A DNA stretch of 64,000 bases from Luteimonas terricola (GCF_004352845.1 NZ_SJRX01000003.1:310001-374000); one strand, 5' to 3'. Shown: positions 51,878 through 61,664, counted from the stretch's first letter. Notes: generated from the sequence alone by a model not told the origin. Numbers and translations are program-made.

Positions 51878-53668
51878 CTAGTAGACGCGCGCAACGGGTG
51901 GGACGACTTCGACCTCGTCGTCGAGCGTGTACATGTGCACCGGGCGGTAGTCGATGCGGGTGCCGCCGTCCGGGTCGACCCAGGTCAGCGAGTGCTTCTG
52001 CCATTCGGCGTCGTTGCGATCCGGGAAGTCCTCGCGGGCGTGGGCGCCGCGCGACTCCTTGCGGTTCTCGGCGGCGACGATCGTGGCCAGCGACAGGCCC
52101 AGCAGGTTCTGCAGCTCGAAGGTCTCGATCAGGTCCGAGTTCCAGACCAGCGAACGGTCGCTGACCTTGACGTCGGCGAAGGAGGCGTTGATCTCGCGGA
52201 TCTTCTCGACGCCCTCGGCCAGGGTGCTGCCGGTGCGGAACACCGCGGCGTCGGCCTGCATGGTGCGCTGCATGTTGTCGCGGATGACCGCCGTCGGCGT
52301 GTCGCCGTTGGCGTGGCGCAGCTTGTCGAGGTTGGACAGCGAGGCATCGCAGGCATCGCCGGCGAGCTTCTTGTGCGGCATGCCGGGCTTGATGGTCTCG
52401 GCGCAGCGGTTGGCCACCGCGCGGCCGAACACCACCAGGTCCAGCAGCGAGTTCGAGCCCAGGCGGTTGGCACCATGCACCGATACGCAGGCGGCCTCGC
52501 CGATGGCGTACAGGCCGGGAACCACGGAATCCGGGTTGCCGTCGCGCAGCTGCACCACTTCGCCGTGGTAGTTGGTCGGCACGCCGCCCATGTTGTAGTG
52601 CACGGTGGGGATGACCGGGATCGGCTGCTTCTCGACGTCGACGCCGGCGAAGATCCGCGCGCTCTCGGCGATGCCGGGGAGCTTCTCGTGGATGTCGGCG
52701 GGGTCGAGGTGGGTCAGGTCGAGGTGGATGTGGTCCTTGTGCTCGCCGACGCCGCGGCCTTCCCGGATCTCGATGGTCATCGAGCGGCTGACGACGTCGC
52801 GCGAGGCGAGGTCCTTGGCGTTGGGCGCATAGCGCTCCATGAAGCGCTCGCCCTGCGCGTTGCGCAGGATGCCGCCTTCGCCGCGCACGCCCTCGGTGAT
52901 CAGGCAGCCGGCGCCGTAGATGCCGGTGGGATGGAACTGCACGAACTCCATGTCCTGCAGGCCCAGGCCGGCGCGCAGGGCCATGCCGCCGCCATCACCG
53001 GTGCAGGTGTGGGCGGAGGTGGCGGAGAAGTAGGCGCGGCCGTAGCCGCCGGTCGCCAGCACCGTGCCCTGGGCGCGGAACAGGTGCAGCGTGCCCTCGG
53101 CCATGTCGATGGCGAGCACGCCGCGACAGACGCCCTCGTCGTCCATGATCAGGTCGAGCGCGAAGTATTCGATGAAGAACTCGGCCTGGTGCGCGAGCGA
53201 CTGCTGGTACAGCGTGTGCAGCATCGCGTGGCCGGTGCGGTCGGCGGCGGCGCAGGTGCGCTGCGCGGTGCCCTTGCCGTAGTGCGTGGTCATGCCGCCG
53301 AAGGGACGCTGGTAGATCTTGCCCTCTTCGGTGCGTGAAAACGGCACGCCCTGGTGCTCGAGCTCGATCACCGCCGGGATGGCCTCGCGGCACATGTACT
53401 GGATGGCGTCCTGGTCGCCCAGCCAGTCGGAGCCCTTGATGGTGTCGTAGTAGTGGAAGCGCCAGTCGTCCTCGCCCATGTTGCCGAGCGCCGCGGAAAT
53501 ACCGCCCTGCGCCGCAACGGTGTGCGAGCGGGTCGGGAAGACCTTGGTGATGCAGGCGGTGCGCAGGCCCTTGTGGGCGAGGCCGAAGGTGGCGCGGAGG
53601 CCGGCGCCGCCGGCTCCCACCACGATCATGTCGTAGTTGTGTTCGGTGATCTTGTAGGCGTTGGTCAT
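51878..53668 (-). CDS. sdhA: Succinate dehydrogenase flavoprotein subunit
   Basis: The 596-residue catalytic subunit oxidises succinate with covalent FAD. The FAD fold [15 protein letters not shown], the FAD-linked His in [11 protein letters not shown], the active-site region [13 protein letters not shown], and the C-terminal [14 protein letters not shown] are all present. The start at 53668 ([12 protein letters not shown]) matches the family. It follows sdhD by 13 bases. Confidence 0.97.
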   Translation of the reverse strand: MTNAYKITEHNYDMIVVGAGGAGLRATFGLAHKGLRTACITKVFPTRSHTVAAQGGISAALGNMGEDDWRFHYYDTIKGSDWLGDQDAIQYMCREAIPAVIELEHQGVPFSRTEEGKIYQRPFGGMTTHYGKGTAQRTCAAADRTGHAMLHTLYQQSLAHQAEFFIEYFALDLIMDDEGVCRGVLAIDMAEGTLHLFRAQGTVLATGGYGRAYFSATSAHTCTGDGGGMALRAGLGLQDMEFVQFHPTGIYGAGCLITEGVRGEGGILRNAQGERFMERYAPNAKDLASRDVVSRSMTIEIREGRGVGEHKDHIHLDLTHLDPADIHEKLPGIAESARIFAGVDVEKQPIPVIPTVHYNMGGVPTNYHGEVVQLRDGNPDSVVPGLYAIGEAACVSVHGANRLGSNSLLDLVVFGRAVANRCAETIKPGMPHKKLAGDACDASLSNLDKLRHANGDTPTAVIRDNMQRTMQADAAVFRTGSTLAEGVEKIREINASFADVKVSDRSLVWNSDLIETFELQNLLGLSLATIVAAENRKESRGAHAREDFPDRNDAEWQKHSLTWVDPDGGTRIDYRPVHMYTLDDEVEVVPPVARVY

Positions 53669-53681
53669 TTCAGGCGTCTTC

Positions 53682-54083
53682 TCAGGCCAGCAGCGCGATG
53701 CGGGCGATCGCATACAGCGACGCGAGCGCGCCGAGGACGCAAAGGAGGATGTTGAGCACGAGGAGGGTGATCTCGACGGTGCGGTTGTGGACGTAGTCTT
53801 CGATCACCACCTGGATGCCGAGCTTGGCGTGCCAGAACAGGGCGAGCACGAACAGCGTCATCAGGATGGCGTTGTAGGGGCGGGAGAAGACCTCGTACAC
53901 GCGGCCGAGGTCGGCGCCGACCAGCGACACCAGCGTGCCCACCAGCCACGGCACCAGCAGCGCCAGCACGACGGCGGTGACGCGCTGCCACCAGAAGTGG
54001 CCGGTGCCGGACTTGGCCGAACCCAGGCCGCGCGCGCGCGACAGCGGCGTGCGGTAGTCGGGACTTGCCTTGGCTTCGTTCAT
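53682..54083 (-). CDS. sdhD: Succinate dehydrogenase membrane anchor SdhD
   Basis: The 133-residue anchor has three hydrophobic helices ([70 protein letters not shown]). The [15 protein letters not shown] segment is the SdhD signature, including the heme b ligand region. The start at 54083 overlaps the sdhC stop by four bases. Confidence 0.95.
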   Translation of the reverse strand: MNEAKASPDYRTPLSRARGLGSAKSGTGHFWWQRVTAVVLALLVPWLVGTLVSLVGADLGRVYEVFSRPYNAILMTLFVLALFWHAKLGIQVVIEDYVHNRTVEITLLVLNILLCVLGALASLYAIARIALLA

Positions 54084-54469
54084 GCCGCACCTCCCAGTGC
54101 CACGAACCAGATCAGCGCGGTGAACACCACGGTGAGCGCGAACACGATGTAGCCGGAGCGGTAGAGCTCGGGGATCTCGAAGCCCCAACCGACATCCCAC
54201 AGCAGGTGGCGAATGCCGTTGAGCAGGTGGTAGACCAGCGCCAGCGAGAAGCCGAAGAGCGCGATCCTGCCCAGCGGCGAGGCCAGGCAGGCGGCGGCGG
54301 ATGCATAGGCATCACCGCCGGCGGCGACGGCAAGCAGCCACCACGCGAGACCGAACGCGCCCACGACCAGGGCGATGCCCGTGGCGCGGTGCAGGATGGA
54401 CGTGAGCATGGTGATCTGCCAGCGGTACACCTGGAGGTGTGGCGACAGGGGGCGGTTGGGGTGGGTCAT
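54080..54469 (-). CDS. sdhC: Succinate dehydrogenase cytochrome b556 subunit SdhC
   Basis: The 129-residue subunit has three membrane helices. The N-terminal RPLSPHLQVYRWQITMLTSI and the following LHRATGIAL are the SdhC signature, with heme ligand His in YHLLNGIRHLLWD. The ATG at 54469 gives the usual N-terminus; in-frame ATGs at 54481 and 54517 are possible but add a non-conserved leader. It is the first gene of the sdhCDAB operon. Confidence 0.93.
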   Translation of the reverse strand: MTHPNRPLSPHLQVYRWQITMLTSILHRATGIALVVGAFGLAWWLLAVAAGGDAYASAAACLASPLGRIALFGFSLALVYHLLNGIRHLLWDVGWGFEIPELYRSGYIVFALTVVFTALIWFVALGGAA

Positions 54470-54551
54470 CGCGGCAGGCATCTCTCGCTGGGCGGCCGTG
54501 GGCCGCGTTGGCTTCATTGACAGGTGTTGGCTGCGTACCGCAGCGGGTGCA

Positions 54552-54719
54552 TCAGAAATCGATGCAGCGTCCGTTCTTCTCCCAGTCGCCGTAGCGCGTC
54601 GGATCGGGACCGTCCCGCCCGCCGAATTCGGGCGCTGGCAGTGGCGTCACCGGTTTGGCCGGGGATGTCTCCGGGGCCGTGTCGGTCGGCGTTTCGCCTA
54701 TGATTGCGGGATCTGGCAC
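54552..54719 (-). CDS. SDHAF4-type (DUF1674) succinate dehydrogenase assembly factor
   Basis: A 55-residue protein ending in the family signature DPTRYGDWEKNGRCIDF, which is the DUF1674/SDHAF4 core. In eukaryotes and alphaproteobacteria, SDHAF4 binds flavinylated SdhA and limits radical damage before SdhB joins. The N-terminal half is a Pro/Thr-rich linker. The start is set at a GTG (54719); there is no ATG in the frame. It reads toward sdhC, 82 bases upstream of it, so it may head the sdh operon. It is too short for a default ORF threshold. Confidence 0.8.
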   Translation of the reverse strand: MPDPAIIGETPTDTAPETSPAKPVTPLPAPEFGGRDGPDPTRYGDWEKNGRCIDF

Positions 54720-54748
54720 GAGCCGAAGTTTACGTCCCGGAGCACAGT

Positions 54749-55639
54749 TTGGACAAGCCAACGGCCGACAAGGCCCAGTTTTTCGCCCTCTCCGACCACG
54801 CCCTGCTTGCGCTCGAGGGTCGCGATGCGATCGCTTTCGCACAGGCGCAGTGCATGAGCGACCTCGCCACGCTCGCCGATGGCCAGTGGCAGTGGAGCGG
54901 CTGGCTGTCGCCGAAGGGCCGCGTGCAGGCGCTGTTCGCACTGCTGCGCGTGGGACCGGAAACGCTCTGGCTGCTGTTGCCCGACGGTGATGCCGCAGCG
55001 CTGAAGGCGGCCCTGGAACGGTTTGTGTTCCGCAGCAAGGTGAAGCTGCGGGTGCCTGAAGATGCCGCGGTGTGCGGATCCTTCGCGGCGCCCGCCGAGG
55101 CATCCGGCGCGACCACGTCCACCGACGCGAAGGGCCGGGTCGAACTCGACTTCGGCGACGGCAGGCAGCCGCGCACGCTGCGTATCTGCAGCGGCTGCAC
55201 CGCCCCGACCGATGCCGACGCCCTCGCCCGCTGGCGTGCGTACGACCTCGCGCACGGCCTTCCGCGGCCGGGAAGCGCGACGCTTGAGGCCTTTACCCCG
55301 CAGCAGCTGTCGCTCGACCGCCTGCAGGCCTACAGCGTGCGCAAGGGCTGCTATCCGGGGCAGGAGATCGTCGCCCGCACCCATTTCCTTGGCCAGGCCA
55401 AGCGCGGCCTGGCGCTGTTCGGCTGCGACGACGTGCCGGCGTCCGGCACCCAGGTCATGGAGGGCGAGCGTGCGATCGGCACGGTGGTGGCCGGGGCCGC
55501 CGCCGCGGGTGAGTCCGGGTCCCACCCTGCCCTGGCACTCGCCGTCCTGCCCCTGGAGCGGGCGGACGACGCCCCCGCACTACGGATCGAGGAGGCAGCC
55601 CTGACGCCCGTGCCGCTCCTGGACGGACTGGCCCGCTGA
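54749..55639 (+). CDS. ygfZ: tRNA-modifying / Fe-S assembly folate protein YgfZ
   Basis: The 296-residue protein of the YgfZ/GcvT family uses a folate to support Fe-S cluster enzymes, including tRNA thiolation. The signature KGCYPGQEIVAR (KGCYxGQE) is intact, and the LSPKGRVQALFALL region matches. The start is a TTG with GGAG upstream (SLDKPTADKAQF...); no ATG fits. It is divergent from the SDHAF4-type gene with 29 bases between start codons, which fits shared control with Fe-S-containing succinate dehydrogenase. Confidence 0.92.
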   Translation: MDKPTADKAQFFALSDHALLALEGRDAIAFAQAQCMSDLATLADGQWQWSGWLSPKGRVQALFALLRVGPETLWLLLPDGDAAALKAALERFVFRSKVKLRVPEDAAVCGSFAAPAEASGATTSTDAKGRVELDFGDGRQPRTLRICSGCTAPTDADALARWRAYDLAHGLPRPGSATLEAFTPQQLSLDRLQAYSVRKGCYPGQEIVARTHFLGQAKRGLALFGCDDVPASGTQVMEGERAIGTVVAGAAAAGESGSHPALALAVLPLERADDAPALRIEEAALTPVPLLDGLAR

Positions 55640-55800
55640 CCCTTCGGCCATCGCGGGCGTCCCGCCCGATGCCGATGGAACCCCGAAAACGCGACCGCGG
55701 TTGCAGCACGGACACATTCCTTGGCTATGCTCGGCCCAGGGGATCCGGAGGGGACGCCGGGCATCGGGCCAGGCGCCGCTGCAACGCAAGGGGAAATCCA

Positions 55801-56295
55801 ATGTATCGCCAGTCGAAGCCGATCCTGGCCGCGTTCGCGGCCGCCTGCCTGGTCGCGGCCTGTGCCACTGCACCTGCACCCGAACCCGCACCTGCATCGG
55901 TCCCGCCACCGTCGGCCTCGTTCAACCACACGCTGTCGGGCGACGCGCTGTTCGCCTTCGGCAAGGCCAGCGTCGACAACCTGAGCGACGCGGGGCGCGC
56001 CGAACTCGATGCGCTCGCCGAGCGCGTGCTCTCCACCCCGGACATCGAGGCCATCCGAGTGATCGGCCACAGCGACCGCATCGGCAAGGACGCGGCCAAC
56101 GTCGAGCTCTCGCGCAAGCGGGCAGCCGCGGTGCGCGACTACCTGGTCGCCGCCGGAGTTTCCGCCGGGCAGATCACCGCCGTCGGTCGCGGCAGCGTCG
56201 AGCCGGTCGCTGCATGCGAAGGCGAACGCAACCAGGCGCTGATCGATTGCCTGGCTCCGAATCGTCGGGTCGAAGTGAGGGTGCAAGCGCTTTAG
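55801..56295 (+). CDS. OmpA-family lipoprotein
   Basis: The 164-residue protein has a lipoprotein signal ending LVAACATAP (Cys21 lipidated), a Pro/Ala linker, and an OmpA-like peptidoglycan-binding domain (about 50-160). The domain reads LFAFGKASVDNLSDAGRAEL, IRVIGHSDRIG, NVELSRKRAAAVRDYL, and PNRRVEVRVQAL. The Asp and Arg that bind diaminopimelate are in the GHSDRIGKD and NRRVEV positions. It is tethered between outer membrane and cell wall. AAGGGGAAA precedes the ATG. Confidence 0.9.
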   Translation: MYRQSKPILAAFAAACLVAACATAPAPEPAPASVPPPSASFNHTLSGDALFAFGKASVDNLSDAGRAELDALAERVLSTPDIEAIRVIGHSDRIGKDAANVELSRKRAAAVRDYLVAAGVSAGQITAVGRGSVEPVAACEGERNQALIDCLAPNRRVEVRVQAL

Positions 56296-56379
56296 CGCTG
56301 GTGGGTCGCCGGGTGCGGAGGGCGTGCGGATCCGCGGCGCCCACGGAGCACCATCAGCCCGCCACTCCGCGGTGCGCCC

Positions 56380-58662
56380 TCAGTTTGCGGCCAGACGATC
56401 CGCGGCGGCCACGATCTCTTCTTCCGACGGAATCGCCAGGAACGCTGCGCCAGCCAGCGGGGTGAAGGTGTCGGCGCCGGTCACGCGAAGCAGTGGCGTC
56501 GTGCCGAAACCGCCTTCCGTCAAGGCGGTGATGACGCCCTCGCCCACGCCGGCGCTGCGGCGGCCTTCGTCGACGACCAGGATGTGCTTTGCGCCCGCCG
56601 CCTGTGCGCGGATGAAGTCCTCGTTGAGCGGCACCAGCCAGCGCAGGTCGAGCACGCGGACCTTCCAGCCATGCTTCGCCTCGATGGCCCGCGCTGCGCG
56701 CAGGCTCATCGGCACGCCGTTGCCGTAGGTGAACACCACCAGGTCGTCGTGGCCTTCGCCGTAGACGCGGCCTTCGCCCAGCTGCATGGCTTCGCCTGGC
56801 GCCGGGAATGTCGTCTGCCAGCCGCCATCGCCCGCTTCGTACAGGTCCTTGGCCATGTACAGCGCGATCGGCTCGAGGAAGGCGCAGACGCGGCCGTCGA
56901 CCTTCGCCAGCGCCATCAGGGTGCGCAGCATCGTGACCGCGTCGTCGCCGCGGCTGGGGCAGCCGACCACGAGGCCCGGGATGTCGCGCAGCGCGGTGAT
57001 CGAGTTGTCGTTATGGAAGTGGCCGCCGAAACCGCGCTGGTAGCCCAGCGATGCGATGCGCATCACCATCGGGTTGCGGTACTGCCCGTTGGAGAAGAAC
57101 TGCAGGCTGGCCGCTTCGCCGCGGATCTGGTCGCAGGCGTTGTGGAAATAGGCCAGGTACTGGATCTCCGGCAGCGGCAGCAGGCCCATGTTGGCGTAGC
57201 CCTGGGCCAGGCCGAGGATCACGGTCTCGTCGAGCAGGGTGTTGAACACGCGGCGCGCGCCGAAGGCTTTCTGCAGCCCCTTGGTGACGGTGTATACGCC
57301 GCCCTTCTGGGCTACGTCCTCGCCGAACAGCAGCGCTTCGGGATACTTCGCGAACAGGTCGTGCAGGGCCTGGTTGATCTGGATGGCGAGGTGCCTGGGC
57401 GGCTGGTTTTCCGGCAGCTTCGCTTCGCTGCCGAATACTTCAAGGCGGCGCTCGGCGTAGTCGGTGCGCGCGGCTTCGGCCTGCACCGCGGCGGGCGTGT
57501 ACGGCGCCAGCGGCGCCATGACGTCTTCCAGGCTGTCCAGCCGCGGGCGGCGGTCGGCGTCTTCGGCGGCGGCAAAGCACCTGGCGCGCGTGGCTTCGTA
57601 CAGGTCGAGGATGTCGTCCTTCGACATCAGTCCCGACTCGAGCGCGATCGCCGCCGAACGCAGCAGCGGATCGGTGGCCTCGACCGCGCACAGTTCTTCG
57701 AGCGAGCGCCATTCGATCTCGAAGTCGGTGCCGGCATGTCCCATGATCCGGGTGGTGCGCAGGTGCAGGAAGGTCGGGCGGCGACTGCGGCGGCAGTGTT
57801 CGACCGCGCGCTGCACGTCGCCATAGCCCTTGGCGAGGTCGAGGCCGTCGGCCGCGAAGTAGTCCAGGTCCGAGCGGTGCGCGAAGTTGCGCGCGATCCA
57901 GCCATCGGGCGTCTTCACCGAGATGCCGATGCCGTTGTCCTCGCAGACGAACAGCACCGGGGCGGGCAGCTTCTGGTAGGCGGTCCACGCGGCGACGTTG
58001 AAGGCGGTCTGCGCGGTGGCGTGGTTGCTCGAGGCATCGCCGAAGGAGCAGATGGCGATGCTGTCGGCGGGGATGGGCAGCGGGTGCCCGATGCGCCGCG
58101 CCTGCTCGATCGCGACCGCGGTGCCGAAGGCCTTGGGCAGGTGCGAGGCGATGGTGGACGTCTGCGGCAGCACCCACAGCGGCTTGCTGCCCCAGACCTT
58201 GTGGCGGCCGCCGGAGGCCGGGTCGTCCTTGCTGGCCGCGAACGACAGCGCGGAATCCATCACCGGGTCCATGCCGGGCAACTTGCGGAACCGCTCGGCC
58301 ATGAAACCACCGGAACGGTAATGCAGGAACGCCGGATCGGTATGGCGCGTCAGCCGCGCCACCATCGTGTTGCCCTCGTGGCCGCTGGAACCGATGGTGT
58401 AGAAGACCTTGTTCTGCACCCGCAGGACGCGTGCCATCAGATCGAGGTGGCGGCTGATCAGCTGCGACTCGAACAGCTCGCGAAAGCCGCGGGCGTCGAG
58501 CGCGCTGCCGGGCAGGATGGCGTCGTCGGCGGCCGGCGCGCGGCCGGCGCCACCGCCGTCCCATGCGCGTATGAATTCGCTGAAATTGACGTCGCAGATC
58601 TCGGCGCGGTTGAGGCCGCGCATCCGCGCGGGGATGGGTGTTGGAACCGTAGTGCTTGCCAT
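56380..58662 (-). CDS. 2-oxoisovalerate dehydrogenase E1, alpha-beta fusion
   Basis: The 760-residue protein joins both subunits of the branched-chain 2-oxoacid dehydrogenase E1. The alpha half (about 40-400) has FYTIGSSGHEGN and the TPP motif GDASSNHA...EDNGIGIS. The beta half (about 420-760) has LFGEDVAQKGGVYTVTKGLQ and DETVILGLAQGYANMGL, then GHFHNDNSITALRDIPGL. It decarboxylates oxoacids from Val, Leu and Ile, giving branched primers typical of Xanthomonadaceae fatty acids. The start at 58662 removes an 87-codon non-conserved open extension. The E2 and E3 genes are not in the window. Confidence 0.93.
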   Translation of the reverse strand: MASTTVPTPIPARMRGLNRAEICDVNFSEFIRAWDGGGAGRAPAADDAILPGSALDARGFRELFESQLISRHLDLMARVLRVQNKVFYTIGSSGHEGNTMVARLTRHTDPAFLHYRSGGFMAERFRKLPGMDPVMDSALSFAASKDDPASGGRHKVWGSKPLWVLPQTSTIASHLPKAFGTAVAIEQARRIGHPLPIPADSIAICSFGDASSNHATAQTAFNVAAWTAYQKLPAPVLFVCEDNGIGISVKTPDGWIARNFAHRSDLDYFAADGLDLAKGYGDVQRAVEHCRRSRRPTFLHLRTTRIMGHAGTDFEIEWRSLEELCAVEATDPLLRSAAIALESGLMSKDDILDLYEATRARCFAAAEDADRRPRLDSLEDVMAPLAPYTPAAVQAEAARTDYAERRLEVFGSEAKLPENQPPRHLAIQINQALHDLFAKYPEALLFGEDVAQKGGVYTVTKGLQKAFGARRVFNTLLDETVILGLAQGYANMGLLPLPEIQYLAYFHNACDQIRGEAASLQFFSNGQYRNPMVMRIASLGYQRGFGGHFHNDNSITALRDIPGLVVGCPSRGDDAVTMLRTLMALAKVDGRVCAFLEPIALYMAKDLYEAGDGGWQTTFPAPGEAMQLGEGRVYGEGHDDLVVFTYGNGVPMSLRAARAIEAKHGWKVRVLDLRWLVPLNEDFIRAQAAGAKHILVVDEGRRSAGVGEGVITALTEGGFGTTPLLRVTGADTFTPLAGAAFLAIPSEEEIVAAADRLAAN

Positions 58663-58729
58663 GCGGGTGCGATGCTCCGACCGGGCTACCGGGAAGTCGA
58701 AAGGGGGATGTGGACGACGCCGCGACACC

Positions 58730-59290
58730 TCAGCACGGCGCCTGCGGCTCCCGGCGGCGCGCCAGCCAGCGTTCGCGCGTCTGGCCCCAGACGTCGACCG
58801 CCTCATCCTCAAAGGGTGGCGGCAGCCTTCCAGGCCCGAGCAGGGTCGAGCCCAGCCCTTGGGCGACCCGCTGCGAGGCGGTGTTCTGCGGCGCGATGCA
58901 GTGGATGAAGTCGTCCCAGCCAAGGTTGGCCAGCGCCCAGTCGATGGTCGCCGGCACGGCCTCGCTCACATACCCCTTGTGCCAGGCGTCGGGGTGGAGC
59001 GAATAGCCGATCTCGTTGCCCGGCCAGCCTTCGGGCTTCCATGGGCCCGCCTGGCCAAGCCAGCGGCCGCTGCCCCTGTCGATGATCGAGAACATGCCGA
59101 AGCCCTGCAGCATCCATGCACCCGGCTGCTGCAGGAACTTGCGCCACGCCGCGGTGCGCGGCTGGTGGCCGCCGATGTGCCGCGCCGCCTCTTCATCGGC
59201 CTGCAGTTCGGCGAAGCGCTCGAAATCACCGATCTCCGGCAGGCGCAGGAGCAGGCGTTCGGTTTCAATGCGGGGGCCGGCCAGGGACAT
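58730..59290 (-). CDS. GNAT-family N-acetyltransferase (RimJ/RimL-like)
   Basis: The 186-residue protein has the RimJ/RimL-type start PRIETERLLLRLPEIGDFERF and the acetyl-CoA-binding end of the fold (HPDAWHKGYVSEAVPATIDWALANLG, HCIAPQNTASQRVAQGLG). The substrate is unknown; such enzymes acetylate protein N-termini or small molecules. GAGGTG precedes the ATG at 59290. It lies between the E1 fusion and the acyl-CoA dehydrogenase on the same strand. Confidence 0.88.
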   Translation of the reverse strand: MSLAGPRIETERLLLRLPEIGDFERFAELQADEEAARHIGGHQPRTAAWRKFLQQPGAWMLQGFGMFSIIDRGSGRWLGQAGPWKPEGWPGNEIGYSLHPDAWHKGYVSEAVPATIDWALANLGWDDFIHCIAPQNTASQRVAQGLGSTLLGPGRLPPPFEDEAVDVWGQTRERWLARRREPQAPC

Positions 59291-59344
59291 CGGGATGCAC
59301 CTCGATCTCGTGAAACGCGGGCCGCACACGCGGCCGGTGGAGTA

Positions 59345-60514
59345 TCAGCCGCCGAAGGCGTTGATGCCGGTCAGCTCGCGGCCCACCACCAGCTGGTGCA
59401 CGGTTTCGGTGCCTTCATAGGTGATCACCGATTCCAGGTTCAGCGCGTGGCGGATCGGACAATGCTCGGTGGTGATGCCGGCGCCGCCGAGCAGGTCGCG
59501 CGCCTCGCGGGCGATGTCGATGGCCATGCGACAGTTGTTCCACTTCGCCAGCGACACCTGCGTCGGCTGCATCTTGCCGGCGTCCTTCAGGCGACCGAGC
59601 TGCAGGCTCAGCAGCTGCGCGCCGGTGATGCGGCGCGCCCAGTCGGCCATCTTGATCTGTGCGCTCTGGGTCGCCGCCACCGGGCGGCCGAACAGGATGC
59701 GCTCCTTCGAATACTCCAGGGCTTCGTCCAGGCAGGCGATCGCCGCGCCGATCGGGCCCCAGGTGATGCCGTAGCGCGCCTGCGTCAGGCAGCCCAGCGG
59801 ACCCTTCAGGCCCTTAACGTTCGGCAGCCGGTTGGCCTCCGGCACGCGCACGCCGTCGAAGAACAGTGCGCTGGTCACCGAAGCGCGCAGGCTCATCTTG
59901 TGCTTGATCTCCTGCGCCTTGAAGCCGGCGAAGTCCTTCTCGACCACGAAGCCCTGGATGCCGTCGTCGGTCTGCGCCCAGACGATGGCGATGTCGGCCA
60001 GGTTGCCGTTGGTGATCCACATCTTGGAGCCGTTGAGGATCCAGTCGTCGCCGTCGCGCTTGGCATGCGTCTTCATGTTCGCCGGGTCGGAGCCGCCGTG
60101 CGCCTCGGTCAGGCCGAAGCAGCCGATCACCTTGCCCGCGGCCATGTCCGGCAGCCAGCGCCGCTTCTGCTCTTCCGTGCCGTAGGCGAAGATCGGGTAC
60201 ATGCACAGCGAGGACTGCACGCTGGCGAAGCTGCGCAGGCCGGAATCGCCGCGCTCGAGCTCCTGGCAGATCAGGCCGTAGCTGACGTAGTTGAGCTCGG
60301 ACCCGCCGTATTCCGCCGGAAGGGTCGCACCGAGCAGGCCGAGGCCGGCGATCTCGGGGATCAGTTCCGCGGGGAAGCGGCCTTCGTCGAAGCACTCGCC
60401 GATGATCGGCAGCACGCGCTCGTCGGTGAAACGCGCCACCGTATCCTGGACCGCGCGCTCCTCCTCGCTGAGCAGGGAGTGGACGTCGTAGAGATCGTAG
60501 GGGTTCAGGGCCAT
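59345..60514 (-). CDS. gcdH: Glutaryl-CoA dehydrogenase
   Basis: The 389-residue acyl-CoA dehydrogenase oxidises and decarboxylates glutaryl-CoA from Lys, hydroxylysine and Trp breakdown. Diagnostic features are the Arg in GLRSFASVQSSLCMYPI, the FAD region GCFGLTEAHGGSDPANMKT and KMWITNGNLADI, and the catalytic Glu in VITYEGTETVHQL. The pattern fits GcdH better than other family members. The start at 60514 removes an 11-codon extension. It is close to the branched-chain E1, suggesting an amino-acid catabolism neighbourhood. Confidence 0.92.
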   Translation of the reverse strand: MALNPYDLYDVHSLLSEEERAVQDTVARFTDERVLPIIGECFDEGRFPAELIPEIAGLGLLGATLPAEYGGSELNYVSYGLICQELERGDSGLRSFASVQSSLCMYPIFAYGTEEQKRRWLPDMAAGKVIGCFGLTEAHGGSDPANMKTHAKRDGDDWILNGSKMWITNGNLADIAIVWAQTDDGIQGFVVEKDFAGFKAQEIKHKMSLRASVTSALFFDGVRVPEANRLPNVKGLKGPLGCLTQARYGITWGPIGAAIACLDEALEYSKERILFGRPVAATQSAQIKMADWARRITGAQLLSLQLGRLKDAGKMQPTQVSLAKWNNCRMAIDIAREARDLLGGAGITTEHCPIRHALNLESVITYEGTETVHQLVVGRELTGINAFGG

Positions 60515-60607
60515 GGAAGCGCTACCGGTGGGCGGGAAGCCCCGCATTGTAGCGACGCCGGATGCCTCCGGGCAGGTCGAACATCGAACATCAAGGCCCC
60601 GGAACGG

Positions 60608-60642
60608 CCACGGCCGCCACCGGGGAACCGGGGCGGCCGTGG
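60608..60642 (-). terminator. Hairpin downstream of the glycine-zipper gene
   Basis: An 11-base perfect stem CCACGGCCGCC / GGCGGCCGTGG with a 13-base loop, 47 bases past the minus-strand stop. It has no T-run. Confidence 0.45.
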
Positions 60643-60688
60643 GATGCCTGCAGGGCGCCTGCCGGCCAGAGGCCGGCGAACCGCGCGA

Positions 60689-61486
60689 TCAGCCGCGCTG
60701 GGTGGCGTCGTCCACCGCGGCGACCTGGGTGACGACCTGGCCGTCGATGACGGGGAGGCGGTCGCCGGGGCGCTCGTCCATGCGGATGCTGCGCTCGACG
60801 CCGTCATAGCTGTAGGTGACGTCGTAGCCCACCGTGACCTCGGCGTCGCCCAGGGCGATGCGGTTGCCGGGCTTGCCGTCGGTGCGCATGGTCCCCGTGG
60901 TGCCGTCCGGGTTGCGGTAGGTCACGTTGTAGGCGACCACGCGCGAGGACTGCGAGCTGTCCTGGACGGTGTGGCACTGGCGATCCACGCGCTCGACCAC
61001 GCGGCCGCCGACGTGGCGACGGTCGACCTCGCGACCGGCGAACCCGCCGCCAACCGCACCCGCCACGGTGGCGAGCTTGCGGCCGCTGCCGCTGCCAACC
61101 TGGTTGCCGACGAGGCCGCCGATGACCGCGCCGGCCACGGTGCCGCCGACGTTGCCGTCGCGCTCGGGCAGGCGCTCCTGCACCACGACGTCGTTGCAGA
61201 CTTCGCGCGGCGCACTGGTGGTGGTGGTCTCGCGGATGGCCTCGCTGCCGATCACCGTCGCGTACTGCGCCTCGCGCTCGGTAATCGGCTCGATGGCCAG
61301 CACGCTGGCGTACTCGAGGCGACCGTCGGCGGGAATTGCGGCATCGTCGGCAAAGCCGAGCGTGTCACTGCCGGCGATGGCGACATCGGTACGCGGCGCG
61401 TCGTCGCGGTTGCCCTGGAACGCGGCGACCGCGACGCCTCCAACCAGCAGCGAGGCAAGGGCGATGGCAAGCGTGTTGTTTTTCAT
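60689..61486 (-). CDS. Exported glycine-zipper 2TM-domain protein
   Basis: The 265-residue protein has a signal-type N-terminus (TLAIALASLLVGGVAVAAF). The glycine zipper lies at about 116-155 ([41 protein letters not shown]), as in Rickettsia 17-kDa-type surface proteins. Beyond it a beta-rich region (NVTYRNPDGTTGTMRTD, GYDVTYSYDGVERSIRMDERPGDRLPV) is found in several Xanthomonadaceae homologs. The role is unknown, probably envelope-associated. AGGAG precedes the ATG. Confidence 0.85.
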   Translation of the reverse strand: MKNNTLAIALASLLVGGVAVAAFQGNRDDAPRTDVAIAGSDTLGFADDAAIPADGRLEYASVLAIEPITEREAQYATVIGSEAIRETTTTSAPREVCNDVVVQERLPERDGNVGGTVAGAVIGGLVGNQVGSGSGRKLATVAGAVGGGFAGREVDRRHVGGRVVERVDRQCHTVQDSSQSSRVVAYNVTYRNPDGTTGTMRTDGKPGNRIALGDAEVTVGYDVTYSYDGVERSIRMDERPGDRLPVIDGQVVTQVAAVDDATQRG

Positions 61487-61664
61487 GGAAGGCTCCTCGG
61501 GGCGAAACGCCTGATTGCTGGGAATGGATCGGGGGCGGAATCGATTCCAACACTTGTCGCCTGAACGCGCCCCGATCAGCGGCCGCGGGACTGAGCGGAA
61601 CGTGAACCCCGTCCCCATTCCCTGCGTGATAGCGTGCTGGCAACGCGATTCACGGAGTCCGGCC

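Noticed and set aside
60608..60677. Tandem GC hairpins after the glycine-zipper gene as a riboswitch
   Set aside because: They are 3' to the gene and lack any aptamer-like conserved sequence; transcript-end structure is the simpler reading.
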